From the NCBI GenBank assembly GCA_009760855.2, contig WPIO01000060.1, positions 2,354,001 through 2,418,000 on the forward strand: 64,000 nucleotides of DNA, written 5' to 3'. Of this stretch, positions 42,243-54,790 are shown in pieces. The notes under the pieces were generated by a model that was not told the origin of the DNA, made no database searches, and saw nothing but the letters and a program-made list of their open reading frames with translations. The stretch comes from Cristatella mucedo (lineage: Eukaryota; Bryozoa; Phylactolaemata; Cristatellidae). The first letter of the stretch is position 1; every line of letters starts with the position of its first letter. The position numbers and the translations under genes are program-made.

Positions 42243-43979
42243 TCATCGGCCGTGCTCAGCGACTACATCGCCGGCGGACGAAGCGGCGAAAGAGCCGGCC
42301 GAAAGGAGCTTCGCGTCGGAGCAACGGCGAGCTTCCTCGGTCAGAAGCGAGGCGCTCTCGCTGCTGTCGTCCTGCGAAGACGAGTCGGACGATGATGAGA
42401 CTTCCGGACGCGACCTTGGTCGCAGCAACGGCGCCGCGTACTGCTGCTCGGCGGCCGCTGCCTCGAGAAACGCCGCCGACGCGGCAGCTGGCAGCTCGAG
42501 CGAGCCAGCTTTCGCCAGCCGCTCAGCAGAGGCGGCCACATCCGGGCAATCGCCGGCAAGCGCCAGCTCGACGCCGCCCAAGGAAGCAACGTCCCCAGCG
42601 CCACCGGTTGTGGCGGCAACGGCAGCTCGCCGCCGCTCCTCGGCCAGCGCCTTGCCCATCGACGGCCCGTCGGACACGGTGCGGCGGCGGCGCGCCTTCG
42701 CCGCCCCGCCGGCCCTGGCCCGCTGCTGCTGCTGCTGCCGGGCGACGTGGCGGCGATGCACGCCGGCCAAGTCGTTTCCGAACTCGGCGGCCGCGACGCC
42801 GACGGCGCCTGCGCCCAGGCTGGAACCGGACGCTGCCGACGGCCTGACGACGGCCACTTGGAAGACGCGACCGTCAGTGCTGTGGATCGTCAGCTCCTCG
42901 TCCTCGAGCAGAGCGACTCGCAGCTCGGGCGTGCCGGTCGTCAGCCTGGCGGCATCGGCGAGGCGGCGCCGCCTCTCGATGCCGTCTGACGACGACGCCA
43001 ACGAGTCGGAGCCGCGGCCGGTCGAGGAGCTGCTGTCGAGGCGCTGCAGCTGCTGCCTGCCCAGGTCCTTGGATCCTTGAATCTGCTTCACCACAACGAT
43101 GCGGTCAGCGACGCCTGACGTCGCCGCCTTCACCTCGGGCGGCCGACCGGCCGTCGGCGCCGAGAGGGCGCCACCTTCCGCCCAGGTCGGCAGCGACGCC
43201 GACGATCGCGAGGCGGCTTCGGCCGTCCCCTCCTCGCCAGGGCTGGCTGCAGCAGCTGCCGCTGCGGCCAAGCAGTTGGCCATTGCCGGCTCGTCGGCGA
43301 AAGTGACGGTGGCTCTGTTCGGCCTCTCTTTCGCTCGGCCTTCATCGATGCCGCCGAAGCCGCTTTTTCGGACGAGCGGCGGCGAGCGGGCGGCTAGCGG
43401 CTGCGAGCAGGGCAGGCAAGCGGGCGGCTCAGCGAGGGCGCCAGTCTGACGGCGGCCCTTGAACTCGTACTTGGCAGTGTGAGCGACACTGCCAGCCGCC
43501 ACCGCCTCGCAGTCGCCACGCATCGGCCAGGACGATCCACGAGGACGATGAGGACGGTGATGCTGCTGCTGCTCGCCGACGAACCTGTCCTTGTGCCTGC
43601 TCCGCAGCCGCTGGCAGAGAGCCACGCACCCGACGACGATCAGGGCGAAGGCGGCGAGCAGCACGAACAGAGGCACGAGCGAAGTCGCTCGGTCCAGCTC
43701 GGCGGCACCGGGCGTCGACGGAGCCTCCGAGGAGTTGGCGGCGACGGCGGTGTCGCCGGCGACAGCCGGCACGCTCGGCCACGGGACGTCGCCGCTGGCG
43801 TCCGCTGTCCCGGCCGCCAACGAGCTGACGTTGCCGGCCAGGACAGATGCTGCGACGGCGGTGGCGGCAGCTGCTGCCGCCGAGTCGCCCGACAAAGCAC
43901 CGGCGAGCAGCAGCCACAACGCTAACGCCGAAGCCGAGGCTCTGGCTTCTGGCGCCACCACTGCCGGCAGCGATGTCAT
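42243..43979 (-). CDS. Predicted single-pass type I membrane protein, 578 residues, intact
   Basis: This is a long open frame from ATG 43,979 to TGA 42,243. Residues 1-40 look like a signal peptide (ASALALWLLLAGALSG). Residues 40-95 are Ala/Ser/Val-rich with N-glycosylation sites (NVSS, NSSE). A membrane helix lies near residues 104-125 (LVPLFVLLAAFALIVVGCVA) followed by basic stop-transfer residues (RLRSRHKDR). The cytoplasmic tail is long and disordered, with poly-Ala, poly-Gln and Ser-rich runs and one more ordered stretch (ELTIHSTDGRVFQVAVVRP). A pyrimidine-rich tract ending in AG lies 2 bases before the ATG, so the ATG could sit near the start of an exon. No family was recognised. High GC gives long frames on the other strand too. 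The signal-glycosylation-helix-tail order is the main support. Confidence 0.55.
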   Translation of the reverse strand: MTSLPAVVAPEARASASALALWLLLAGALSGDSAAAAAATAVAASVLAGNVSSLAAGTADASGDVPWPSVPAVAGDTAVAANSSEAPSTPGAAELDRATSLVPLFVLLAAFALIVVGCVALCQRLRSRHKDRFVGEQQQHHRPHRPRGSSWPMRGDCEAVAAGSVAHTAKYEFKGRRQTGALAEPPACLPCSQPLAARSPPLVRKSGFGGIDEGRAKERPNRATVTFADEPAMANCLAAAAAAAASPGEEGTAEAASRSSASLPTWAEGGALSAPTAGRPPEVKAATSGVADRIVVVKQIQGSKDLGRQQLQRLDSSSSTGRGSDSLASSSDGIERRRRLADAARLTTGTPELRVALLEDEELTIHSTDGRVFQVAVVRPSAASGSSLGAGAVGVAAAEFGNDLAGVHRRHVARQQQQQRARAGGAAKARRRRTVSDGPSMGKALAEERRRAAVAATTGGAGDVASLGGVELALAGDCPDVAASAERLAKAGSLELPAAASAAFLEAAAAEQQYAAPLLRPRSRPEVSSSSDSSSQDDSSESASLLTEEARRCSDAKLLSAGSFAASSAGDVVAEHGR

Positions 43980-45481
43980 CGCTGCCGAGGCAGCAACCGC
44001 AGGCCAAGTCAGAGGGCACCTACAATGGAGCTACAGGTCTGCTTCGGCCTCGTTAAGAGCGCGCCCGGCGGCTGCAGCTGCGGTTGCGTCGGTCGGTCGG
44101 CTCGCCCGCTAAAGTCCATTCTAGCTCAGCGGTCACCAATGGTGGCAGGCTGCTGCAGGCAGTAGCCCGTGCTCAAACATAAGTGCGCCCGGCGAGCCTA
44201 AGCGGACCGGATACTTCTGGAACTAGCTCGCTCCGAGAGGCCGCCTGAGGATCTCCCGACTACCCCGGCGGCACGAGACTTGGCCGAAAACAGCTCAACT
44301 CGTCCATCGAGGGAGGGCAGCGCCTACACACACAACAAGGGAGCCGTAAGACGAAGCTGCCCCGGGAAGGGGGCGAACCGGCAGCGAATGAGGGATTCAG
44401 GCAAGAAAGAGAGAGTGACAAAAGACGCCGAGGACCGAGCAGTCGCCGGATCTGAGCGGCCGCACGTGCACGTTATGAAGCTGGTGCACGAAAACCAGAC
44501 CAGGCTCGACAAGTCTAGGGATGCTTCAGCCGAGGCGCTAATCGGGCGCAAAGCAGGAAGGAAACATCGTAGCAAAAATCGAGACCAACGGATGAGCACG
44601 TCGCGGGAGGGTAGTTTCGGAGGAGCTGCTTCGGAACAGTCAGGCGACCCACTGTGGGCTCGAAGGAGAAGGAGGCGGACGGACAGATTCGTACGGACGG
44701 CCAGGCGACGACGACGATGCTCGGAGCCTCGAACGAGCGAGTGAGCTGAGCCTGCCCCAGTTACGGGCTACCTACGAATTTCAAGTACGGCTGCGGTCGG
44801 TCGGCGGCAGCACGTTAACCCACAGCTGCACCAGCAACCGCCGAAGCCGGCCTGCAAAGCCGAGCAGCAGCAGCTGCTGTCGTAGTCGGAGCTGGCAGGT
44901 GCACTGCCGGAAGCAGGAAGTAGCAGCAGACCGCCGGTCGGCTGCTGGCAGTGAGAGCAGGTGAAGTGACTGAGCGACCAATGCATGCGTATGCTCCGGT
45001 CACGCCCGGGGTCACGGTGTCGGGCTGCCCTCGAACGAAGAAACAAGCAGGGCAAGGATCGTGCCGGCCGGCCGACCGACCGGAGGGTCCGGTTGCAAGA
45101 GGAACAAGCCGATAGCTGCTTCACTGGCTGGGCGACGGCCTGGGCCGGATGGCTGAGACTACCGCACTGGGCTGGACAGTCGCTAGCGGCATCAGCTAGG
45201 CTGCCACCATGCAGGCCTCATACCACCACCACCACCCCCCCCCCCTAAAGCACTGCCCCCCCCCCCGGTTCACGGCCGCCTAGGCCGAGCGTTGTAAATA
45301 GCTGACTATTTCCACGAATTGCTCTCGCCGTTCGAGGAAGGAGGAGCCGTTCACTGGCTAGCTCGAGGCAGCCAGTCGCTGGGTTCTCATCACCCATCGA
45401 TGGCCTTCTGCCAGACGTGACAGAAGCAGCAGCAAAACTCGTTGGCAGCACCCACCCTCCCCTCACGGGCCAGTTATCCCA
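43980..45481. other. GC-rich upstream region of the membrane-protein gene
   Basis: If the - strand gene is real this is its promoter or first-exon region. Frames overlap on both strands with no domain. C-runs of 10-12 bases lie near 45,235-45,268. Confidence 0.3.
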
Positions 45482-45614
45482 CGCTAGGAAATGCGTGAGC
45501 GTGCGCTAGGAAATGCGTGAGCGTGCGCTAGGAAATGCGTGAGCGTGCGCTAGGAAATGCGTGAGCGTGCGCTAGGAAATGCGTGAGCGTGCGCTAGGAA
45601 ATGCATGAGCGTGC
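45482..45614. repeat. 22-bp tandem repeat, six copies
   Basis: The unit is gctaggaaatgcgtgagcgt plus gc. Only the last copy differs (gcatgagcg). Confidence 0.95.
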
Positions 45615-46069
45615 GCATGCTCTCTCGCGATGCAAGGCCGGTCAGCTGAGGAGGCCGGCGGCTGCGGCGGCGGCAGCAGGCAGGCACAAGAAGCTGCAAG
45701 CGCCGGCACACCAGCTACGGCTACGGCTAAGCTGCATCTATCGGATTGTCATGAGGGCTATTCATTAGCCGGGCTGGAGCTCAACCGGGGAAAGGAGCCT
45801 CCACACCGAGTGACAGCTGCCACCGCAGGTCTAAAGTAAGCAAGCAAGCCAGCCAGTGGTCGGTCACGAGGGCTGCAGAGGCTGCCCACAATGCAGCCCT
45901 CAAACGGCGATTAGCTGGGACGCACGGCCGACTTACAGGCGCCAGGCCGGTCAGTGTTCAACTTGCTGCCCCCCACCCACCTACCCCTCCCCCCAGCCAC
46001 CCTCTCACAGCTGCCAGCCGAGGGGCGGACACCGAAACGTGCCGCTTGCTGGGGGGGGGGCAGCAGGCG

Positions 46070-46325
46070 GGTTTGGAAAGAAGAGACGGATGGAGGGGAC
46101 GGATGGAGGGGGAGGGGACGGATGGAGGGGACGGGACGGAGGGGACGGGACGGATGGAGGGGACGGGACGGAGGGGAGGGGACGGATGGAGGGGACGGAT
46201 GGAGGGGACGGGTGGAAGGGACGGGTGGAAGGGACGGGTGGAAGGGACGGGTGGAAGGGACGGGTGGAAGGGACGGGTGGAAGGGACGGGTGGAAGGGAC
46301 GGGTGGAAGGGACGGATGGACAAGC
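46070..46325. repeat. G-rich minisatellite
   Basis: About 18 units related to ggggacggatggag and later agggacgggtggaa (13-14 bp). G-runs are regularly spaced, so G-quadruplex formation is possible. Confidence 0.9.
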
Positions 46326-47639
46326 GACGGGCGAGCGAGCGGGCGGCGGGCACCGGGCGACTGACGGCCCCGGAGCACTTTAGCCGAACTGTGGGGGCGC
46401 GGGCACGCGATGGGCTGGCGGCTGGGGTGACTTGCGACACAGGCCGGAAACTAGGCTCTCGGTGCCGCGCACGCTTGCAACAGGAAGCTGCTCAGGGTGC
46501 GCCGCGCCGCCGCCGCCAAGGGCGATCGCGTTGCGGCCGCGTCGGCGGCAGCGGCGCAGCGATCGAGTGCGGACAAAGGGCTCAAGCCGCCGGTAGCGTG
46601 CGACCACTTACCGTGCCGCCGCGCGCGTTTACCTGTGCTAGACTCACCAGTCCCGCAACACAAGAGCGCATTACTATGCAAACAGAGTACTGCATATCAG
46701 ACTTCGATCACGTTGTCCCAAACGGCTCGAAAAAACGGACCGCTGGTACCCGTCTGCAACCGTCCTGGCACGACCACTCAAACCTCCAGTAACCGTTGCG
46801 ACACATTCACCCTGGCGCAGAACGCATTACTCTGCAATAGACTTCAAGCGCTGTGCACGATGGTACAGTAGCTGGCGAGGGGTCCGTCTCAGCGCCGGCT
46901 CGATACCTACCGGAGGTGCAACAGGTTAAATGGTGCTCGGGTGCGCCCGGAGACGGCGCGTGGCGGCGGGGACAACGCGCTAGCGTCGCCCTGACGTTGG
47001 CAAGAACGGCGACTAGGCCGCCGACGTTAGGGCGCTCTCTCCAAAGCGACTCGATGGGAGGAGGCAACCTAGCGCAGCCGCACAGTGCGTCCGTATAGGT
47101 TACGGTCTGCGAGACGGAATGAATAACGGCCGGAGAGAGCACGGCAGCTGTGGCGGCCGCGGCGGAAATGACATCACCAAAATAACCATGACTCACACTG
47201 GCTGCACGGTACTCGGTGCCGTTGGCATTGGTTGGTCGACTCGCTTCCGGGCGGCTGCCCTCCCTCCAGCCGACGCTGGGCTTGGCGCGTCTGGACCCGC
47301 CGCGCGACGGCCCGAGACCCGTTTGCTGCATCGCTAGTGAGCCTGTTGGCTTCGAGTTACTCAGCCACCAGCTCCTAGACGAAGTAGTTCTAGGCAAGGC
47401 GGAACTGCTAGACAAACCGGGGAGCGCTGAGGGGGCGTGGCGCTGTGATGGCACTCGGGAGTCCTCAGGTAGTGGCCGAGTCCGCGACTGAAGACGGCCG
47501 GCCGTTTCCGACAGGTGTCCGCTATCGGCCGATGCCACCGCTGCTTTCGCACACCGACCACTACGCATGGTTAAGGCTGCGATTGGTAGCGTAAAGCTCG
47601 GACCACCAGCGGTGTTGGAGCTGGAGCGATACTACCCTC
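46326..47639. other. GC-rich, no gene fixed
   Basis: A 253-codon - strand frame (46,807-47,568) is the longest here. It has no domain, no clear signal or membrane segment, and low-complexity composition, so it is not called as a gene. Confidence 0.3.
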
Positions 47640-47984
47640 TGAATGTTAATTATAATACTAATTATAAAAAAAGGTACGTTTATAGGACCCCGAGAGAGCT
47701 GCATCTCTCCCTCCTTCCCTCTCGACATTTATGACACTATTAGACGGCATTTCTGGAAAAGAAGCTTCCGGTCAGGTGGTTAGTGGTAGCATGCCAGGTG
47801 TAGCGAGATTCCTTACAGTAAATTTCGCGTAACCACTCAACGAAGATTTCACGGAACGAGCACGTGCTGGAAGGAACGGTGAGTTTAAGCTTCATTTTAA
47901 ATTCCGTGAAGTCGGGAGTTTAATTATATAAGTAGTTAGCGAGGTCCAGGATGTGAGACCATACAAACGGAAGGCAAGATAATA

Positions 47985-48640
<656 letters not shown>

Positions 48641-48849
48641 GCAAGCACCTGGCATAGCGTAAGCAGGTACGTGCACAGGGAGGACAAATCACAAAGACTC
48701 CCCAAAAGTATTAGAGGTTAGTTCCAGGCACAGCCAAACTATTTGATTGGAGAAAGTTAGCGGTACGATGTGTGGCATTGCTGGAAAGTAGTTCGTATAG
48801 GGAGGCTGGAATGAGAAAATGAAAGGATCTATGGATAAAAGGATTTGGA

Positions 48850-49060
48850 CTTCTACCTTTTAGTGCTTAGGCGTGCTGACACCGTACATCGTCTACTAAC
48901 CATGTTTGCATGCTGACCCTGTGCACGTCACCCCTAACCACGCTGCTCTTGTTTATTAAGCATGCTACCACTAACCATTCAATCGTGCTTCCTTTGCAGC
49001 AAATATAAAGTGCCTAGACATAAATTGAATTCTCTGAGGGCGCTACACAATTGTAATAGT
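48850..49060 (+). mobile_element. LINE lineage 1 3' end
   Basis: It runs from tagtgcttaggcgtgctgac to the tail aaagtgcctagacataaatt with ctctgagggcgctacac and (att)n. Confidence 0.75.
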
Positions 49061-49220
49061 ATTATTATTACCATTGTATAGCACCCTCAGGGAACTCAAT
49101 TATTATCCAAAAGTAAGTGACCTATGACCTTGAAGTCGACACGCTGCTCGACGGGGAGCCACCGCAGGTCAAAGGTGAGAAGTCGGGTGATCGAATTTTT
49201 GTCGCTCATGACAGGTAAGC
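49061..49220 (-). mobile_element. LINE lineage 1 fragment
   Basis: The reversed tail (attgtatagcaccctcaggg) is joined to a piece resembling the region of gaccttgaagtcgacacgct seen in other copies. The copy is internally deleted. Confidence 0.6.
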
Positions 49221-50919
49221 CGGGCTGCAAGCGTTTTTCAGCAACCGTAATTGTCTTGCTGCGCAGACAAGAAGACCTAAGAGTAGTGTGTCCGAAAATC
49301 CAAGATGGCTTAGGGCTGGCGATAAAGCCATTCTCGCCGCCGAGGCCTTAGCAGCTAAGTGGCAAAGGAAGAGTCGCTGTCGCCGGTAATGAATATCTTG
49401 CGTGCATTTCCTCGGCAAAAACTCGCTCACAAAGCAGCCTCGCCACGATTTCGGACATTACCTTTGTCCAAGAATGTCCAACTTTCTCCTCTTTCTCGGA
49501 GCGCCCCATCCGCCCATCGTATGACTCCACGCCTCCCTGCCGGCGCCGCAGCCGCCGAGCCGCTGTCAGATTTTCGCAGGCGCACAAGGCCGCCGCAGCG
49601 GCGGAGGCCAAAGTGCCCCAGGCCTGCAGCATGAGCTCGCACGTAGCACGCGCCGAGATGGCTGCTCGAGCTGAGTCGGCGCCGATCGGGCTCGTGATTC
49701 GGCCCGGTCTAATCTGATTTGAAAATATCCTTGGTCCACTGCCGCCGCTGCCACCATCGGCTGCCGGCGGGCGGGCGGCTGCAGTTTCCAGCATTTCCGG
49801 CGTCTTGCTGGCAGCTGCAGCCGCCCGATGACTGATCGATTGCTGTCAAGCTTTTCACGGGGCTCAGAACACATTTGTCCAGGACAGCCCAGCGGCTTCG
49901 CCACACTGCCGCTCGTATCGTCTTCGTAAATCACACCGAGGACGAAAAGCTAGCGGGGCCGACGTCGAAGTAGAATGAATAGCTGCAATCCGCTTCGCGA
50001 CGCTTTGCCCAATAAATCACCGCAGCCTTTGCAGAGCCTTTCAAACCACACTCTTTTCAATAGGGACAGCCAATTGAATCCATCGCTCTGTCGCAGAGGA
50101 GTTTTCCGTGGCTGAAAAGGCCAGAGCAGTGACGTCACTTAAAGAGGCTCTGAGCAAAGGTGAATAGGTCGCGTGGATCGCGCTTCCTCAGCATGTCTGG
50201 TTCGGTGGAGGCTGTCTGCTGATAAGTGCATCCGGTCCCCCATCGGAGGGGGGGGGGAAATTTCAGGGTTTGTGGGATTTTCACATTTCATGGGGCAAGA
50301 CATGTGAGTGAGGAGAAATTATGGCGAACAATTATCATAGTGTTTATTCGACAGGCGCTTGACGATGGGTCGTCGACAGGAAGTCGTCTGCTACTACTAG
50401 GCCTGTCACAGCTCCTGCCCCCCCCCGTCCGATACAGGCAAGAGAGCAGCCCAGGTCGCTACCACCAGCCTGATCGTGCGGTGCAATCAACCCACCCGCT
50501 GCCCACTCGCTGGCTCCGCAGACTAGGGTCGGATAGACTGTGGGTGAACTGTTTCAAGCACGAGTGGGTAGGGCGTACACTACATGTACACCGTCAGTCA
50601 CTATGCTGTGCCTTTGCTCTTTATTACTAGACAACGCGTATTAGGCAAGCTATTTGCAGCCATGCCTTGCATGCCTACCACTCCAGAATCGCCCTTAGGA
50701 TCTTAGAAATCGGCGCTCAGTGGCAGCGATTTCTGACTGGCGAGCCAAAAAGAAGATAATCAAAGCTGACATTCGTGGGATGAGACAATCGCAGCAGACA
50801 TTCTTTGGATGGTTTTCGTTCCAACTTTTGAGGCTATCTTGTAGACTTTTCTATCAGAGCCGTTAGCGATGGCAAAACATTGGTATCAGCTTGCAGTTGC
50901 CCTTTTCTGATAGTGGCGA
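49221..50919. other. GC-rich, no gene fixed
   Basis: A - strand frame at 49,348-49,794 (148 codons; includes IFSNQIRPGRITSPIGADSA) could be an exon, but no family was recognised. Nothing else was supported. Confidence 0.3.
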
Positions 50920-51030
50920 AAGAGCCTGAGCGGCTCTAGCCTGGCTTGTAGGGGTCAGTAAAAGTTACGCTGCTAAACTCGAAACCGCAATCTGAGCCCT
51001 TTGGTGCAAGCACCTTATGGCTGGACTAAA
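50920..51030 (-). mobile_element. SINE family A-like, degraded
   Basis: Reversed: tggcgaaagagcctgagcgg and a worn box B complement (aactcgaaaccgcaatct). Confidence 0.45.
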
Positions 51031-51185
51031 ACCGGCAGTGTAAAAATTCAGCGCAGTAGGCAAGCCGGCCAGAAAAAAATGAGTCTCATACTTTCAAGAA
51101 AACAAAAGTTATGATGAAAAATAAACCAGGCTACGAAAAAAGATTTGCCTTAAGCTCCTTTCCGATGTTAATACGAGCAAGAACT

Positions 51186-51208
51186 CTCTCTCTCTCTCTC
51201 TCTCTCTG
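51186..51208. repeat. Short (TC)n microsatellite
   Basis: TC run of about 23 bases. Confidence 0.9.
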
Positions 51209-51545
51209 TCTTTCTGACTCCCATCGTCTTATCTAACTAAATTTCTCCTTTTGGCTGCCTCTCGTGCTTGCACCTTAAGCTCCTGCTTATTCTCATAGCT
51301 GTCATTCGATGAAAAACTAAAGTTGTGTGTCATTAGCCCCTCTAAGTGAAAATAATTCACCTGTTCATGTTTGTCATCTGGTTGTGACGTCTTCCTTGTT
51401 CGATAGTAGCTTCCGGAGACAGTCATCCTTGGTTGCAGTTAAAGCGACTAATACAGGTAGTTGAATAATGCCATGAGACAAGTGAATCTCTTCATATGCA
51501 TTGAGCATACATTGAATATAAAGCTTGAAAACCGGTTAATGATAC

Positions 51546-51616
51546 AAATATACATATATACATATATATATATAAACACACACACACACATGTATATATA
51601 TATATATATATATATT
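51546..51616. repeat. (TA)/(CA) compound microsatellite
   Basis: tatacatatata, acacacacacacatg and tatatata blocks. Confidence 0.9.
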
Positions 51617-52030
51617 TAATAGCCTGCAGATTTTCAGCAAGCACGTCAGGGGTTCCCTTTGAGTTCGGTAAGAGGCGCGAGCGAGTCCTGAGTTGGAACG
51701 TCCGTGGGCTCACGCTACGATGTTGACCATTTTCAACGGCACGTATTCTCTTGCTTCGTCAGCCGAAGCAAGAGAATTGGGAATTGGAACCTTGAATTTG
51801 ATGCCCTGCTTTCAGGTGCAACTCGGCGAGATAAGGTGTCGGTTCTATAAAGCTGCGTTATGCAGCAGCAGCGACATGCATGAGCCGACCTGCTCAGTTC
51901 TTCTCTATCGCTACATATTTCGATACACTTGCAGAATGAAATGCAACGAGACATTCACCGAAGTCTAAAGGGAACGTCAAAACGCGTCCGCTAGCTTTGC
52001 AGCATTACGCTAATCGAAGGACAACCGAAT
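51617..52030. other. No recognisable feature
   Basis: A 91-codon + frame (51,693-51,968) has no family features. Confidence 0.3.
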
Positions 52031-52199
52031 TGTATGCCAATGTTATGTTATACTACTCATAATAGTTCATTTTATAGCACCCAAAAAACGAAATCTCGCT
52101 AGCCAGGTGCGCTGCAGCCCTCTTAAAATAGCATAAATAATCTTGTGGTCCACGATATCTGATCGGTATCACACTTTGACAAGCAATCAAAAGCAGACA

Positions 52200-52612
52200 C
52201 GACACACAGTAAAGTTCTTACGCAGACCCTCATAACCCGCCTTAGCCGGCTTAGCTCCTTCATACTTAACTAAACTGCGGCACCAGTTTCAGCCTCCTCT
52301 GGTCCTATATAGACCATAATTTACTGCTCATCACTACGCTACGTTGCCGGTAGAAACTTTTTTTTCTCTGCAGATCCTAGGCTGTGGAAATCGCTTCCAC
52401 AACTCCTATGCAACGACAACTACTATCCTGCTGCCGACTAAGGCATATCCTTACCAACGGCGTCCTGGGCTGCTACTTCCAGGCTACTCACTACCTCAAC
52501 TACTCTCATGACTCATCTGTGCTTCTCACATTCTCTTTGTTTCGTGAAATGAGTGTGCTGACTAGCGTATGCGAACCGAAAGCCGGATAGACTTCCTGTG
52601 GTGTCCTCTCTC
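52200..52612 (+). mobile_element. LINE lineage 2, 3' fragment
   Basis: The reverse transcriptase end is degraded (tgtggaaatcgcttccacaa; cgacaactactatcctgctg). It matches 30,850-31,080. Confidence 0.8.
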
Positions 52613-53640
52613 TACAAGCTATTTCGGCAGTTAAGAAATTTTTGAAAAACGTGTACTGGCTTCGCAGACTTTATCGGCTGGCTTCTGAACTGCGAGAGTC
52701 GGGCGGAGCATAGTGTCCTCAATGTAACCACGTGGCACGCGTATTTTAGCTGTCCCCGCAAACTGGCGACCGCGCTTTGCCCGAGTCTTTCGCTGGCAGT
52801 TCTCAAAGATAATGCCAAGCAACCAACGGCACTTTCGACGTCAGAGCGTTCTCCAGTGCGGAAGGCAAGGAGTTGCTTCGGTGGTCGCAGTGGCAGAAAA
52901 GCCAGTAATCCTGTGGTGAAAAGACTTGAAGTAGTAGAGATGACTGCAGCGGCACGTGCGGCCTTTACAATCGGTACGCGTGACGAGGGCGGTGAGCAAA
53001 ACGATGGCCAGCTCAATGATGACTGCCGCTAGCAGCCTTTTTACTACAGTTATACTGCTTCGAATGCGCTGCAAGCCCGTGTGACATTGTGACTTTTTGC
53101 CGGCTTTCTGCTTGAAAATCAAGGCAAGGCTTGCTTTGCTTTAAGCTTTTTTAAGCTTTTTAAGCTTTTTTCGTTCTCCAACTCGAGCTTGTTTGGCCCC
53201 GTGATTTTTCTCGCCTCCCGACACCGAGTGCGCTACAGGCGTTATTTGCCAGTTGCAGAATTCTCTTATAAAAGCCAAAGTCCTTGCGAACATCGTATAT
53301 GGAAATCGATACGGCTGAAACCTGTTTAAAGCTTGTCTGTTTGTTGTTTGACCGTAGCGCCTAAGAAGTTACGCACCTATAGACATCCAAGCGCTTATCG
53401 CTTCGGGTTGCTGGGTCTGCGACGACGGCGGTAGCGTTAGATACACTGGCGGCTAGTAACCTGCATATTAATTATGATCGTGCATACCTATTTCGCTTCG
53501 TTATCGTAGTTCAAATGCATTCCTGCATGTTACTGCTTTTGCCAATATCCTTCAGTTATGCATTTACATAAGAAAAGCACTCCGGAGCCGCCGCATGGGC
53601 CGGGGCCACGATCTGAGGCTCCACTCTATTAGCGGGAACT
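52613..53640. other. No gene identified
   Basis: A 134-codon - strand frame (52,612-53,016) shows no domain. Nothing else was seen. Confidence 0.3.
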
Positions 53641-53641
53641 G

Positions 53642-53760
53642 CTATAATAATAATAATTAATAATAATAATAATAATAATGCACTTGATAAAGCGCCCTCA
53701 AAGAACTAAATCTCTATCTAGGAGCCTATACCTACCTATACCTAGCATTATCTTGAACCG
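53642..53760 (-). mobile_element. LINE lineage 1 3' tail fragment
   Basis: (aat)n followed by cttgataaagcgccctcaaa and gaactaaatctctatctagg. Confidence 0.7.
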
Positions 53761-53821
53761 GTCAGAGCATTCTCCCTCGAGTGTAACTGTGAAACTCTCT
53801 AACTAAGCGGGCATCACAAAA

Positions 53822-54490
53822 ACATAATAATAATAATATAGCACTTGATAAAGCGCCCTCAGAGAACCCAGTCTCTTTCTGCGCGCTTTACATTTGTTGC
53901 AAAGGAAACGCGATTGAATGGTAAGTACAATCATGCTTGATAAACAACGTGAATAACATGGTTAGGGGTGACATGCACAGGGTCAGCATGCAAGTGTGGT
54001 TAGTGGCAGCATGCACAGTGTCAGTACGCATAAGCACATGTAGTATGAATCCCAGGGACCCACTAAATGCTGTCCTAAGTAGGTGTGTTTTTAAGTTCTT
54101 TTTAAATATGGTCAAGTCAAGGGATGTTGTGACGAAAGTCGGGAGCGAGTTCCTGGCTTTGGGGGCATACAAACTAAATGCACGGTCTCCAAAGGATTTG
54201 AGATTTGTACGAGGTATTGGTAAACTGTTGGATTCCGAAAAGCTGGTGGTAAGATGCTTGGACTGGAGGGGAAATACATCTGAGAGATAGGCTGGAGCCA
54301 AAGAATGAAGTGACCTATAAGTGAGCGACAAAACCTTGAAGTCAATCCGTTGCTTGACTGGCAGGCAGTGCAGGTCGGCGAGAAGTGGTGTGATGTGGCA
54401 ACTGCAACGCTCACGACAGACAAGCCTAGCTGCAGAGTTTTGCACCAGCTATAAGCGCCTGTTTGCACATGCCGTTAGGCCAGCAAGCTT
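53822..54490 (-). mobile_element. LINE lineage 1, 3' fragment
   Basis: The - strand reads LVCRERCSCHITPLLADLH, PVKQRIDFKVLSLTYRSLHS, then FKKNLKTHLLRTAF and the tail hairpin with (aataat) at 53,826. It is moderately diverged from 21,468. Confidence 0.9.
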
Positions 54491-54494
54491 ACTT

Positions 54495-54655
54495 GCATGC
54501 TGCCCCTGTGAATGTAGTCCCTAACCATGTTGTTTATTGAGTATGTTACTACTGACCATCCGATCGTGCTTCGTTTGCAGTAAATGTAAAGTGTCTACAA
54601 AGAGATTGAGTTCTCTGAGGGTGTTATATCAAATATATTAATATTGTTATTATTA
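54495..54655 (+). mobile_element. LINE lineage 1 3' tail
   Basis: Contains gtaaagtgtctacaaagaga, tgagttctctgagggtgtta and (att)n. It faces the antisense copy just upstream. Confidence 0.75.
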
Positions 54656-54659
54656 TTTT

Positions 54660-54790
54660 ATTAGGTGCGTGCCCCGACCAAGGTCTGGCTGAGGTCGTGG
54701 GCTCGAGTCCCGAGGCATATGTGAAGCGCGTGAATAGAGATTAAGTTCACCCAAGGCGCTATACAAATTAACTATAATTATTTATCATTA
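54660..54790 (+). mobile_element. SINE family B
   Basis: ggtgcgtgccccgaccaagg, box B gtgggctcgagtcccgagg, tail tagagattaagttcacccaa and ggcgctatacaaatt. The head start is cut. Confidence 0.75.

Noticed and set aside
42149-42847. 232-codon + strand frame
   Set aside because: It lies antisense to the 578-residue - strand frame, is almost all Arg, Ala and Pro, and reflects high GC.
44280-44744. 154-codon basic + strand frame
   Set aside because: Low-complexity Arg/Lys composition in CpG-rich DNA with no supporting feature.
46807-47568. 253-codon - strand frame
   Set aside because: No domain, signal or membrane segment; high-GC sequence gives comparable frames on the other strand.
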